Positions 31,891 to 43,600 of a stretch of 64,000 nucleotides of DNA are shown here, piece after piece. The stretch lies in contig NMRB01000417.1 of NCBI GenBank assembly GCA_002633025.1, forward strand, positions 120,064 to 184,063. The letters are read 5' to 3'. The position numbers and the translations under genes are program-made. The stretch's first letter is position 1. The number at the start of each line of letters is the position of its first letter. Origin of the DNA: Notospermus geniculatus. Taxonomy: Eukaryota; Nemertea; Pilidiophora; Heteronemertea; Lineidae. Under the pieces are notes generated by a model. It was not told the DNA's origin. It was given only the letters and a program-made list of their open reading frames with translations, and did not search any database.

Positions 31891-32170
31891 TCGAGAATGG
31901 CCAGAAAAATGGCGGCACTTCATTCGAGTTCTTTGAGATTGAAATTATGCAATTCGAACTACCGATAGATGGCAGCCTAAGTAGCCCAAGACCACGAAAC
32001 TTTTAAAGTCTCAAAAGTATAATAAACGGATAGGCCTATATGCATTTTGAAAAAAATAACCCTGAATAAAGATGAAAGTGTGATTCTCCCTCTTTTTTCC
32101 ATGCTTAGTTCTTGGAACTGCCGCTAGGTGGCACGTTTTAGTTCTTAGAATTGCCGATAGGTGGCAGTTT

Positions 32171-32428
32171 ATGCCCATAAGGGACATTTAGTTTTCAGTT
32201 TATATTTTTATTTTTTCTGTACTTTTCTCCGTGGAAATAACCTTTTTTCCGCGGAAATAAACTTTTTCCCACGGAAATAAACTTTCCTCCGCAGAAATAA
32301 AGTTTTCTCCGCGGAAATAATTTTATTCCGCGGAATAAACTTTTCTCCGCGGAATAAAGTTATTTCCGTGGAGAAAAGTACGAAAAAAATAAAACTATAA
32401 AATGAAAACTAAATGTCCCTTATGGGCC
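32171..32428. mobile_element. TIR element filled with CCGCGG units, copy 1
   Basis: The ends are ATGCCCATAAGGGACATTTA and TAAATGTCCCTTATGGGCCA. Inside, CTTTTCTCCGCGGAAATAAA-like units recur in both orientations and are themselves palindromic around CCGCGG. Confidence 0.85.
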
Positions 32429-32468
32429 ACCATATTTATGATATACGTCAACACATTCTTATGTTACG

Positions 32469-33160
32469 ATGGCCCATAGGGGACATTTATTTTTCATTTT
32501 ATATTTATATTTTTTTCGTACTTTTCTCCGTTGAATAAGCTTTTCTCTGTGGAAATAATGTTTTCTCCACGGAAATAAAGTTTTCTCCGCGGAAATAAAG
32601 TTTTCTTCGTGGAAATAACTTTATTCCGCGGAGAAAACTTTTCTCCGCGGAATTCAACTTTTCTCCGCGGAAATAATGTTTTCTCTGCGGAAATAATGTT
32701 TTCTCCGTTGAAATAAATTTTTCTCCGCGGAAATAAAGTTTTCTCCGTAGAAATAACTTTATTCCGCGAAGAAGTAACTTTTCTCCGCGGAGTTAAACTT
32801 TTCTCCGCGGAAATAATGTTTTCTCCGCGGAAATAAACTTTTCTCCGCGGAATTAAACTTTTCTTCACGGAATTTAACTTTGTAGAAATCGCTGATCAAA
32901 GCCAGAGTTTTTCCACGTGGAGACAAGTTTATTCCACGGAATAAAGTTATTTCCGCGGAGAAAACTTTATTTCCGCGGAGAAAACTTTATTTCCACGGAG
33001 AAAACTTTATTTCCGCGGAGAAAAGTTTAATTCTACGGAGAAAACTTTTCTCCGCGGAATAAAAGTTATTTCCGCAGAGAAAAGTTTATTCCACGGAGAA
33101 AAGTACGAAAAAAAAATAAAAATATAAAATGAAAAATAAATGTCCCTTATGGGCCACCAT
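32469..33160. mobile_element. TIR element filled with CCGCGG units, copy 2
   Basis: It has the same ATGGCCCATAGGGGACATT and AATGTCCCTTATGGGCCA ends, with a longer internal array of TTTTCTCCGCGGAAATAA units. Reading frames across it give only repetitive PRRKVYFRGE-type peptides and are artefacts of the repeat. Confidence 0.85.
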
Positions 33161-33230
33161 ATTATGTAACTTGTTTGAATAAATATTATATGTAAACAAT
33201 GATTATCTGGATATTTTGAAAGTCTCATGA

Positions 33231-33319
33231 GTATGAGGCGCCATGTGGGAAATAAAACAATGATATTATTTCAAATAATTTTGGGAAACAATTAAATTCC
33301 CACATGGCACCTCATATAC
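33231..33319. repeat. Short inverted repeat
   Basis: GTATGAGGCGCCATGTGGGA is complementary to TCCCACATGGCACCTCATAT around an AT-rich loop of about 45 bp. Confidence 0.75.
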
Positions 33320-33344
33320 CGGTACATCCTGAGAACATCAGGGG

Positions 33345-33421
33345 TCCTTAGCGCTCGCTTCCTTCGTCACCGCACACGTGTGTGGTCACGTGATGAAGGA
33401 AGCGCGCGCTAAGGACCCCTG
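33345..33421. repeat. AGGGGTCCTTAGCGC hairpin repeat
   Basis: AGGGGTCCTTAGCGCTCGCT and the complementary GCGCGCTAAGGACCCCTG surround CACACGTGTGTGG. Relatives are at 4,930-5,145 (interrupted), 5,717-5,780 and 9,589-9,650. Confidence 0.75.
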
Positions 33422-34385
33422 GTGATAATAGGGCCTGTACAGTAAGTATGAACGAAACAACGCCGATCTTCTTGTATATTTCGAACTTTTAATGTAACAT
33501 TATATCACACAAATGTGTCGATATTCCTTCTGGCACAACCACTGGCACCGCCGCCCTGTCAGGATAAATGTGTAGCAGGTTCACATTGTTTGACATTTTG
33601 CCTTTTACGGCTGATCCCACACAAAACTATTACATGTACAATGTATATAATGATATCATGCCCCCGACGTCTCGGAGTCTAGGGGTTACTCCCGGCATGC
33701 CTGGCGATCAGAGTGGTATTATTATATTAAGAAAGTGCAAGTCCATAATGGGTGGATAAAGGAGCGTCCCAAGGTTCGCGAAATAAGTAGGCCTAGATAT
33801 GTTTCACGGATTCTAATTGTTGAAAACGAGCGATTTTGACAAAAAGTAGGCCAAGGCGTTGTTGGGTGTAGCCAACGTCCAAATTTGGAAAGGTATTAAT
33901 CCACCCGAATAGCGTGCATCAGAAGAAAACAAAACCTGAATATTCCCCTTTAAGGCACTCTTCTCCTCCATCAACAAGGAATTCTCAAACGCCAAACGTC
34001 TTAAATTCTCGTATTATTTACAGTTTCTTTTCCGCCTCCGGCAGACGGCCAGCAAATCGTCCAATCACAGCATGAATATCACATACCATGGCCATCAATG
34101 TTTACTCATTTCTCCATGTAACAACTGAATGAAAGCCCCATAATTCAACCAAGTGACGACGATGACATAATGTAGATCACGTGTCCCAACATCCTTATCC
34201 TTTCCGTCACTTCTACCGACGCTTTGTTCTTCCCACCCACCATCATCACGTGCCCCCACCATCTTTCATCACGTGCCCCCACCATCCTTATGATTATCCT
34301 TCCATCATCACGTGCCCCACCATCCTTATCCTTCCCATCGTCACCTGCCCCACCATCCTTATCCTTTCCACCATCACCATGTTCA
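33422..34385. other. Downstream region of the coiled-coil gene
   Basis: No exon is seen up to about 34,170. From about 34,230 to 34,385 a degenerate repeat of CATCACGTGCCCCCACCATC (E-box-like CACGTG cores) lies just beyond the stop codon of the acidic terminal exon, so it would be 3' UTR of that isoform. Confidence 0.45.
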
Positions 34386-34623
34386 TCACGTGTTCCCACC
34401 ATCCTTCCCATCACTTGTCCCCGCACCGCCGTCATTCTTTCCACCATCATCTCCCTTTTCATCCTTCTTTTCATCATCCTTAGCGTCATCTTTATCCTTC
34501 TCTCCATCATCCTGCTTGGCTGCAGGCTCGTCCTCCTCGTCATCCTCATCCGAGTCCAATGCTTTCTTCTTATCGTTGTCTTTCTCTAACAGGGTAGAAA
34601 GCTTCTTCTTCCAATGCCACCAC
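34386..34623 (-). CDS. Terminal exon T3: acidic tail
   Basis: The acceptor TTTTTTTAG precedes G TGG TGG CAT TGG AAG, giving ...VR-WWHWKKKLSTLLEKDN when joined in phase 2 to exon 44,865-45,046. A strongly acidic, Lys-containing tail follows (DSDEDDEEDEP, then KDD/EKK/GGK repeats) and ends at a stop (34,386). The length is 1 + 237 nt, exactly in phase. The WxxWK opening is shared with terminal exon T1 at 43,535-43,769, so the two probably arose by exon duplication. It is 10 kb downstream of the last common exon. Confidence 0.65.
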
Positions 34624-37600
34624 CTAAAAAAAGTGGAGATAGAAGTAGATTTCGTTAGTAGTACCGGTACCAAAGGAACAAAACATTTCTCCCGCATGAA
34701 GGACAGGAAAGCTTCGCCAATACCGTCTTCCTCTGACGAGACCAAAACGATTACGCAAGAGCTAGTCGACATTAACAATAGCCAAATCGGACACGTAATA
34801 CCTGAGGTCGTCAAACGGGCCTGAAGACGGTATCAGAGAGTTCGCAAAGCCCCCGAAACGCCAACGCCAATCCCATTGTTCGATGCCACGAAGGGAGCGA
34901 ACAATAGCCTAGACGTTCGCGTCGGCGTTTCGGGGGCTTTGCGAAAACTCTCTATTGGCAAGGACTCCCTGTCTTGTGTGATCTCCCCTTCAATGGCAGT
35001 ATCAGGAGCTGTTCAAGACCAGAGGGAGTGCGGTCAACTGGAATAAGTCTTACTCTGCACTGCCCTCTTTGTAGTATTACTCAATACAGCTATTACAACA
35101 GCCATCCATGCTCCCCTGATCTTGAATGATGGCACCTTTCACCATTTCACCATTTTAGATGACGTGTACATGTAGACCTCACCCTTGCAGACCTCTTTGA
35201 CTGAACTCTGACTTCTCTGATTGGGAGGTAACGCATGAGAGAAGAATCTATCTATTCACGAGTTTATTGACCGTACTTTACAAGAAAAATGTCAAAATAT
35301 AAGTCATTTCCATTGTATAGGAATAAGAATCTGAAATAGACTGATACAACATATAACAAAACATAACATCGAATTTGAAAGAGATACAAATTTGATACGA
35401 AGTTCGCATCCCCATAAAGGAATCAAACAAACTGTTTGATTCCTTTATGGTATCATGCACAAATTAGTCCCACTGTAGAATCAAATTCTGGCGACGACGT
35501 GAGACTACCCTTCGTGAAGTCAAAGGAAGAATCTCCACAAAGATCGGGGTGGGGGGGTCTACAGGAAAAACAGCCTTACCGAACACTTCGGTGTATTTCG
35601 TAATACAAAACGTCACTATTACCACAGTCGACCAGACCCCCCGTACCTTGAGCGGAGATGCATCCTTTTCGTATCGAGAGTGCTAAGTAGACTGGTCCCG
35701 TGTCTTCGAGCCGCTCTGCTGGTAATACGTCGTATATGTATTAGCGGAGCGTCTCGAAGACAGGGGACCAGTTTAACGCTGAAGAAAGCACAATCCACAA
35801 ATTGAATGTTTGGGAAAGTGGGTCCCGTGAGGAAATGAGGAAAATCATAGATAAAAAGAAACATTTATGTTGGAAAAACTCCCACAAATCACGTAGAAAA
35901 GAAATCTGTTTCGACAATTTATAAAGTCATCAAAACAAGACCAGTTGCTCCAAAGAGAATGAAGAAAATTAATCAGGCCCTTGTGTCGAAGATGATTTCG
36001 AAGAACTCGGCAGTTTTCTTCGTATATTTGAACGTAAAGGCGCCAAAACAGTTGCAAATTAATGACAGATTTGAGCAGGATGAAGATTTTCCCAAACATA
36101 CCCAGCAAAGACCTCTTTTTGAAACGATCAGGCGACCGAAACATAACAGTCTCTAGGATTGCCTCTATTTTAAATGGATGTTTTCTTCACTCTTGTCTAG
36201 AACCAGTCTGGTCTCATCAACAGGCAAGATCTCTGAATACGGGGCAAGAAAAGGTAGAAAAAAGGAAAAAACTCTTTTGAACGGGAGGAAAGCCAACAGC
36301 GTGGTCTGCCACGGGTCCTCACGACAGCAAGTCTCAATACAGTTCAGTCAAGGTGGTATATAAGGTGGTCGTCAGGCAATGCCACCCTCCCCATGATCTC
36401 CACTCATGATCGGGGGGGGGGGGGGGGGGGGNGGGGGGGGGGGGGGGGGGGGGTGATGGCACTCAATGGGGATCATAACTACGATAGAGGGCATGCATCA
36501 CACCGAAACCAGGTCCTACACAATGGACGCCTTTTGGTGGGAAATTGATCAGGACCGGGGTGTCAGTTTCATTTCAATAGTTTTAACCACTAGTGACACC
36601 TATTGAGGCAGTGCGCTAGGGTCGCCATGAAGTAATCTACACCATACACTACAAAGTACACTAGGATTATAGAGTAAGGCTGATACACCAACTGTTCATG
36701 CTCCCCCTGATTCGAGTGGAGTTACCTTCTTTTAACGAGGACAGAACGATACACAATTTCTTGCTGCTCAAACGATCATTTCATGACCACCGCTACCACT
36801 GTCTGAGACCTTTGAATGGCTGGTGTTCAGAATTCGCCGCGAGGACCCAACCACCACTGTTGACATTCAGACTGAGCTCATACCTGACGTCAGAGGACCA
36901 AGCTAGAGGGAGACTAGAGGACTTTGCTGGGTCAGTAAGATGATGCAACATAGGACTGCAAGATAAGGTGGTAACAACATGTAAAGTGCGCACAAGTACA
37001 GACACCTTTTGACAGTAAGTGCGCACAATGCTGCCCTCCAACGGTAAAGGCAACATCTCCTCGAAAAATCAGGGGCTGATACTGTTAAAAGGATATTTTA
37101 TCACCAACGGGAGGGGGTGCTTATCTTTGCCCCTTTTCAGTGGCAAAAGCTGTTAATACGATAGCCGACAGTTTAACGAATTCCTTTCACAAGCATCAAA
37201 TCTACACATTTCTTGCACATGATGCATTACAACTGCATGACACAGATATATTGCTTGCACGACCACTCCAGACCACAAGCTAGATTACAAAATTAGTCCT
37301 ACCCTGACAGAGCATAGGGGGTCAGTGAGATCTTCCACCTGCTGCAGTTTGTTTGTATGCCAAAGATTTGGGATGTCAGAAAGAGTGTCGGGGGTGGCCC
37401 ACGCAACTGATGTCAGAAAGAGTGTCGGGGGTGGCCCAAGCACCTGATGTCTTTCTTAATGTAGGTTGTATGTTATTTGTCTGAACAGCATCAGTTTATT
37501 GCCAAGGTAAGTTTCACTGTAGTTCCTTGGCTTTTCTTGTTATACTGTACTTTCACTTCTCAGAGGACACTCAGTAAAGTATAATGTATGGGAGTTTATG

Positions 37601-40600
37601 TACAATAATCAAGAGGCCCCAGCATTCAGTGTTCATGACCAGGCTATTCAAGAACGAGTAGTTTCGGCCAACGGCTTGTACCCTTCTTGTCCTCAGAGGC
37701 AGCTTGGTCGGGTGAAGGAGTCAGTGATTCTCTTGTCTTTTCATGTGGTGACGTTCTATTCCGATGAATCGATGCTGATGCACTTTCTGGCGTCTTCGAT
37801 CCAGATGGAGAAACCACTCTCGGTTGCTCATCATCATGATCTGGTTGTTCCATAGCGAGCAGTTTTGGCCAACGAGTCTCACGAGCCTTCGGCCCTTTCC
37901 TATGAGCAACTTGCACATCAGAAGTTCCTTGCCGTAGAGGCGTGGCGACTTTTTGTTCCTGTTCTTTAGGAGGAGTAGCCATTTGCCTCTCACGGTCCTT
38001 CTTGGGAGATGCTTTGTCCTCGGGTTCATGATGTAGTGGTTGGTCATCTTTATCAGTGGGTTCAGAACTGGGTTGTTCCATAGCCAGCAGTTTGGGCCAT
38101 CTGGTTTCTCGTCCTTTCTTCGGAGAGACAAGTTCATCTGGAGAGGCAGGTTTACGAGATGTCTGTTCACTCCGTTGGTCTTGTGGTTGGGGTTCAGGAC
38201 AACTGGGTTGTTCCATAGCAAGCAGTTTTGGCCACCTGGTTTCTCTTCCTTTCTTACGAGAGACATGTTCATCTGGAGGGGTAGGTTTAGGAGAAGTTTG
38301 TATTTCACTCTGTTCGTCTTGTTGCGGCTGAGGTTCAGGACAATTGGGCTGTTCCATAGCAAGCAGTTTTGGCCATCTGGTTTCTTGTCTTTTCTTACGA
38401 GACGCATTTTCTTCTGGAGGGGGAGGTTCATGGTCACCAGTGTTAGAATCATGAGATGCCTCCACTTGACTCCGTCGTCGTGGACGGTCTTGTTCCGTCA
38501 GAAGTTCAGGACTACCAGGTTGTTCAATAGCAAGCAGCTTTGGCCATCTGGTTTCCGAGCCTTTCTTACGTGATTGTCCTGACGTCTCTCCAACTTGTGA
38601 TGCTCTCCTTCCAAGAACAGAAGGCCTCTGAACGACGTCCTTATGAGAGGACACAGCATGAAGTTTACCTATACCGTCAGCAAGTCGCTGCTCAAGGTTG
38701 GTAAGACGTCTCTCAGAGCGGGGAGGATGTGTTTTCGGTCTTTCTGAACTGGCTCTACCAATTTCTGGGACAGAATCAAGTGGGTGTGTATGAGGTCTTT
38801 GATCCAGATCAACCGGCCCCAATCCCTGCAAATCAAGGATCTCCTCCCCCTGTTCAGGAATGACTAGTCGTTCACTGGGCCATTTCTGCTTACTTGTGCC
38901 TGGGTAGGTTTTGGGCCTTGCCACCGAAGCAGTTGTTTCCTTTGATTCAAGGGGGTAGGTCTTTGGTCTCTCCTTGCTAGCTAGCCTGGGATAAGGACTA
39001 GGAGGTCGGGGACGTCGGTGGACTGACAAGGGTGGGTACGTCTGTGGTCTCTTAGGCTGACTTTCCCCTTGCCATGCAACACGGGGGAAGGTGTTTGGTC
39101 GTTCTTCATTCGAGACTGATCCGAGTGTTTGATCAAGCTGGTTTTGTTTGATGGGTTCTACTTCAAACATCGAAGTGGGCGGATGGGTGTACGGTCTCTT
39201 AGAATGAGTTCTCCTGCTCTTTGAATCGACTGGATACGTTTTAGGCCTTTCCCTAGGCTTCACCACTTTGGGTTCAGCCTTGACTGGTTTGGGTTTGGGT
39301 TCAGATTCAAACATTAAAGTAGATGGGTTTGTGTGGGGCCTTTTGGCGTAGATTTGCTTAGTTTCAGAATCGACAGGATAGGTCCTTGGCCTCTCCTCGT
39401 GTTTGACGGGTTTCGAAGTAGACAGGCTTAGTTCTGCACCTTGTTCGAACATTTGGGTGGATGGATGCGAGTGAGGTCTCTTAGAATGCGTTCGTGTACT
39501 AACTGGATCGAGGGGAAACGACTTCGGTCTTTGCTTGGATACAAGTGTTGTAGACCGACTTGCGTCAGGAACCTCCAAAGCTTTGTCCGATTCGTTGCCA
39601 TCATCCTGATTCACGGTGATCTCTTTCGCACGATTTGTTTGTTTCAGATGTAGCTCATGTAGAGACACACCAGAATGTTCTGCATCCCTAGCACGGACGG
39701 GGTGAGTACCCGGTCTGCTCTGTGTCTTCGCATCCACTCTGTAGCTCGGATATGATTTTCGTCTTCGGTCAAGAACAACTTTGGAATCATCAATGGGCGG
39801 AAGAGTCGTACTTTTGACGACAGGCCCAAATGGAGTTATCCCAGCATTCAGCAAGCTGTCTTCATATTTCGTAGATTTACGATCCTGACTGAGAGGGAAC
39901 GAGTGGGGCCTGTCCGAGCTGTGAGATCCTCGTTCCGAACACGGTGGGAATGAACGTGGCCGCTCTTGCAGCCAGTCGAGGTGAGGTCCTTGCTCCCAGT
40001 CGGTAGGAAATGACTGGTCCCCGTCTTCAGGGCTGGGTAAACTCTCTGCTGAGCTTGCTCTTTCATCGTCCTGCAGCCCAACCTGACCGTCCTCGAAGCT
40101 CGGAACGACCAAGTGCATGCGACTGGCCGGGTAGGAATATGGCTTGGGGTGCTCAAAGACACTCTGTTCACGATCTTTAACGACGGGATAAGTCCGTGGT
40201 CGGTCAGGACTCAGTGGTCGATGCTCCCAACTGGGCGGGAATGAATGAGGTCTTTCCCCAGTACTTGGAGGGGTTGGTGAATATGCCCCACGTTCGTCGA
40301 CATCACTCAGTGGACTCAGAGTGGGACTGCGTTTCTGACCGCGGTGCTTGAAATCAGGACTTTCTACCTCACATTGCCGAGGAGATGGTCCGTCGTCCGG
40401 CGCTGTCTGCGTTGGATTCAACAAGCTCGCTTTGAAATATTGTGACAACAGCGACAGATAGATTAAATACATCATCGACATCGTGTGCCTCTCCTCTTGG
40501 TCCATGTTCTCGTGCATTTGCGGGGCTTGTAGGCCATAAACTCGGGATTGGGGGTCAAGATATGGCCAGCCATTCATTGGCCGACTGTAGTCATCAAACT

Positions 40601-43600
40601 GCGACACATACTCATTGCTCGGAGGAAAATGTCCAAGATCATTTGGGTAGGTCTCATGTCTTGGGATCGGCGGCTTGATTCCAGTGGCTGGGGACTGATG
40701 TACACATTCCGTAGAGGTCTCCCCAGAAAGTGATGACAAGTGACCACTCAGTGGCGACCTTTGCTCGTATATGGGCGACAGATGATCACCGAGGAGTGAC
40801 CGTTGCTCACTAAGTGGAGACACTTGTCCACTAAGAAGCGACCGCTGCTCACTGACTGGGGACCTTCGTTCAGCTTGCTCAAGTGGGGAGACTTCCTCAA
40901 TGAGAGTTTGAGTAGCTTTCTGCTCGGAGACGGGTGATCTCTGTTCACTGGATCGTGGTGATCGCCGCTCGCTGAGGGGCGACATCTCAGGAATAGGCGA
41001 CAAGAGATACGGCGGGCGAAGCCGATAAACTTGTGATCGATTCTCAAACTGTGGTCTGTCCTCGTCTGCTGGGATGTGGACCTGGGCATGTTGATTGGGT
41101 GATCGCAGATCACTGTGGCGATTTGGCGACAAATGTTCAGGGTTTTGTACAACTTGCTCCTGGAAAAACGTATAATCATGAGGTGCTCGATCATGATCAA
41201 ACGATCTTTCCTCGAATATTGACTGTTGAAATATACCGCTTCCAAGACTTACAGGAATGGTCGCCTCAAGGTGAGACAGCCAACGTGCGGGGTCAGAAGT
41301 CGCTGCTGTCTCATCGACTGAACGCATTCGTTCATCATGCAATCTTCTCTCGTCATTTAAAGGAAATATTGGTCTCAGCGCCAAGTGGATCTTCTCTTCA
41401 AGGACACGCAGCCTTCGCTCAAGGTCGGCCGCTCGTTCATCATGAAGGACACGTTCTTGGTTCACCAAATTAGGCCCGTCTTTTGATGTCCCTGGAGATT
41501 GTTTTTCTCGATGTGGTACAGAATGACGGGGGTCGATTGGTTCTGGACTTGGGTGCCTCTGGTCATGAACATGAAGCGGGACAGGTGGGAAAGGGTCATC
41601 ACCTGGGCTCGCTTGCCGGTAAAGGCGTGGCGGCCCACGGCGTGCGACAGGTGAGCTATATTCTGGACTTGTGACAGTTCGTTTAGAATCAGGTGTACTT
41701 CCAGGACTCTGCCATGGACTGCGAACCTTAGATATTGGTTGTTTTCTAACTTTCTGATCAGGACTGGGTGGTGTACGTTTACGCAAAGGTTGTCGTTTTG
41801 CGATACTATTTTGTTTATTTTTGCGACCAAGTGCGTTTGATTCCTGTGCCTGCCTTCGAAGCATTCTAGAGCAGGGTTTACTACTCAGTGGTCTGTGTTC
41901 ACGTTTTGGTGGTTTTTGTTTTGTTTTTGAGGGTTTTGTTTTTTCATCACTGGAATGATAAAGATTGGAATATAGAAGATTCTCAAATTCGCAGATCTGC
42001 ACACTTCCAACGAAATCTCAACCAGAACCTCGATCGGAAACCGGCTGATGTGACGCCATCCAGGATTCAGCAATGGTGGAGTCTGAGGCAACGTCTTTGA
42101 CGTCACTGTCGTGGGGTTGTCTGCGTTACGTCATTCAGTTTCAGACCGAGGTTGTGGTTGAGATTTCGCCTGAGATTTCGGCGGAAGTGCGCAGATCTTT
42201 GTTGTTTATGTCAATTTGGGAGCGGTCTATTGACATAAATATTTGCACACGCAACCAGTCAGGCTTACAGAGACGCAAGTCCTGAAGCTTTGTAATATCA
42301 GGTTCAAGTTTTGCCAGGAAATTCAGTGATTCATTTTCACCAACATACGGACACGGTTGTAAATTTCACCAAATATATATTGTTTCCACTACAACAGTTA
42401 CATGTGACATGGCCAGTGACAATGTGGTGGATCAATTTTGACAACGAAGTTTTATCTCTGGCTCAAGTCGTTCAATATCACTAGAACTCTGTAAAAAAAT
42501 TGGTTCATTCTATAAAACAGGTTGACACATCAAAGCTACGCCACCACCGTCTGGACGGATTTACAAAGCTAATAAAACAAATACCATTTAGATAAAAGAA
42601 TGGACGGATACAGAGAGCTAAGATGATACAATGCTACCAAAAGCAAAACAATATATTCAAAATGCTAACAAAATGATTCTAATCCCAGCCCCCTTTCTAT
42701 CACAGCGGCATGTGGTCAGGGTAATAATTATACACTCATCTGACCCCAGGCGGGGGAAACAAGCTTTTCTGTGGAATGATCCCTCATGACCAATCCTCAA
42801 CATTAGACAATATAAACATTCAGGAAAATTTTGGACGGCAGAGTTTGGGAAATGGATATCAATCTAGAAATATACTCCTGAATAAAAAACAGAGAAGCTG
42901 GAACAGCTGTATAAATGACAACAGCTGTTCTCAATGACAACAGCTGTTCTCAATGACAACAGCTGTTTCAATGACAACAGCTGTGTCAATGACAACACTA
43001 CTGTGTTTATGACAATAGCTGTGTCAATGACAAACTGTTTGTCAAACTGTCAATACAGGTAGTGCCAATAATACAGCTGTTTGAAACAGCTGTATTATTG
43101 GCACTACCTGTATTGATAACAGCTGTCAATGACAAAAGCTGTGTCAATGACAACAGCTGTACTTAATGACATAAGCTGTATGTATGGCATAGAGCCTTAC
43201 ACATGACAATAGCTGTAGTGATAAAAACAGCTGTATCTATGACAATACCCACTAAAAGTACACAAAGGTTGGTATGAAACCTAAAAAAATCTAAAAAACA
43301 ACTCAGAGTTACGCAACCGATAACATAGTATTGCTAAGCCTGAGGATTTCTCTCTCGATCGGGAAGACAAATATTTGCACCTCATACAGTTTCTTTCCCG
43401 TTGTTTTTGATGGCAGAAACTGCCCGATATTTTGGCAATAGGTATGAAGAACAGGGGTAGAAGTGCTGTCCTCTTACTTCATCAGCATATCATACCCCAC
43501 TTGTTCAAGTTGAAATGTTCGTCACATATTTTGGCTACCAATCGTCCACATAATCATTGTTTGATTTCCCCCCAGCAGCGGTGGATTGTCCTTCGGGCCG

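Larger units (their letters stand above)
34967..37643. other. Long intron or intergenic stretch with few features
   Basis: It contains an 18-bp perfect hairpin (35,411-35,449), a TAGACTGGTC MITE (35,688-35,775), a poly-G run (36,412-36,453), and a direct repeat of GTCAGAAAGAGTGTCGGGGG near 37,377 and 37,414. No supported exon. If terminal exon T3 is used this is intronic. Confidence 0.4.

Noticed and set aside
32494-32868. 124-residue minus-strand frame with PRRKVYFRGE repeats
   Set aside because: It is the translation of a tandem CCGCGG repeat array inside a TIR element. Repetition keeps the frame open; no splice or start context.
34145-34549. Overlapping 134-residue Met/Arg/Gly-rich frame
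   Set aside because: It is an out-of-frame reading of the acidic tail exon and the 3' CACGTG repeat; the frame of exon 34,386-34,623 fits the splice phase instead.
35411-35449. microRNA precursor
   Set aside because: The stem is perfect and only 18 bp with a 3-base loop; animal precursors have longer, imperfect stems and larger loops.
38040-38573. 177-residue plus-strand frame over the RWPKLL repeats
   Set aside because: It is antisense of the repeated codons in terminal exon T2; its periodicity follows from the repeat.
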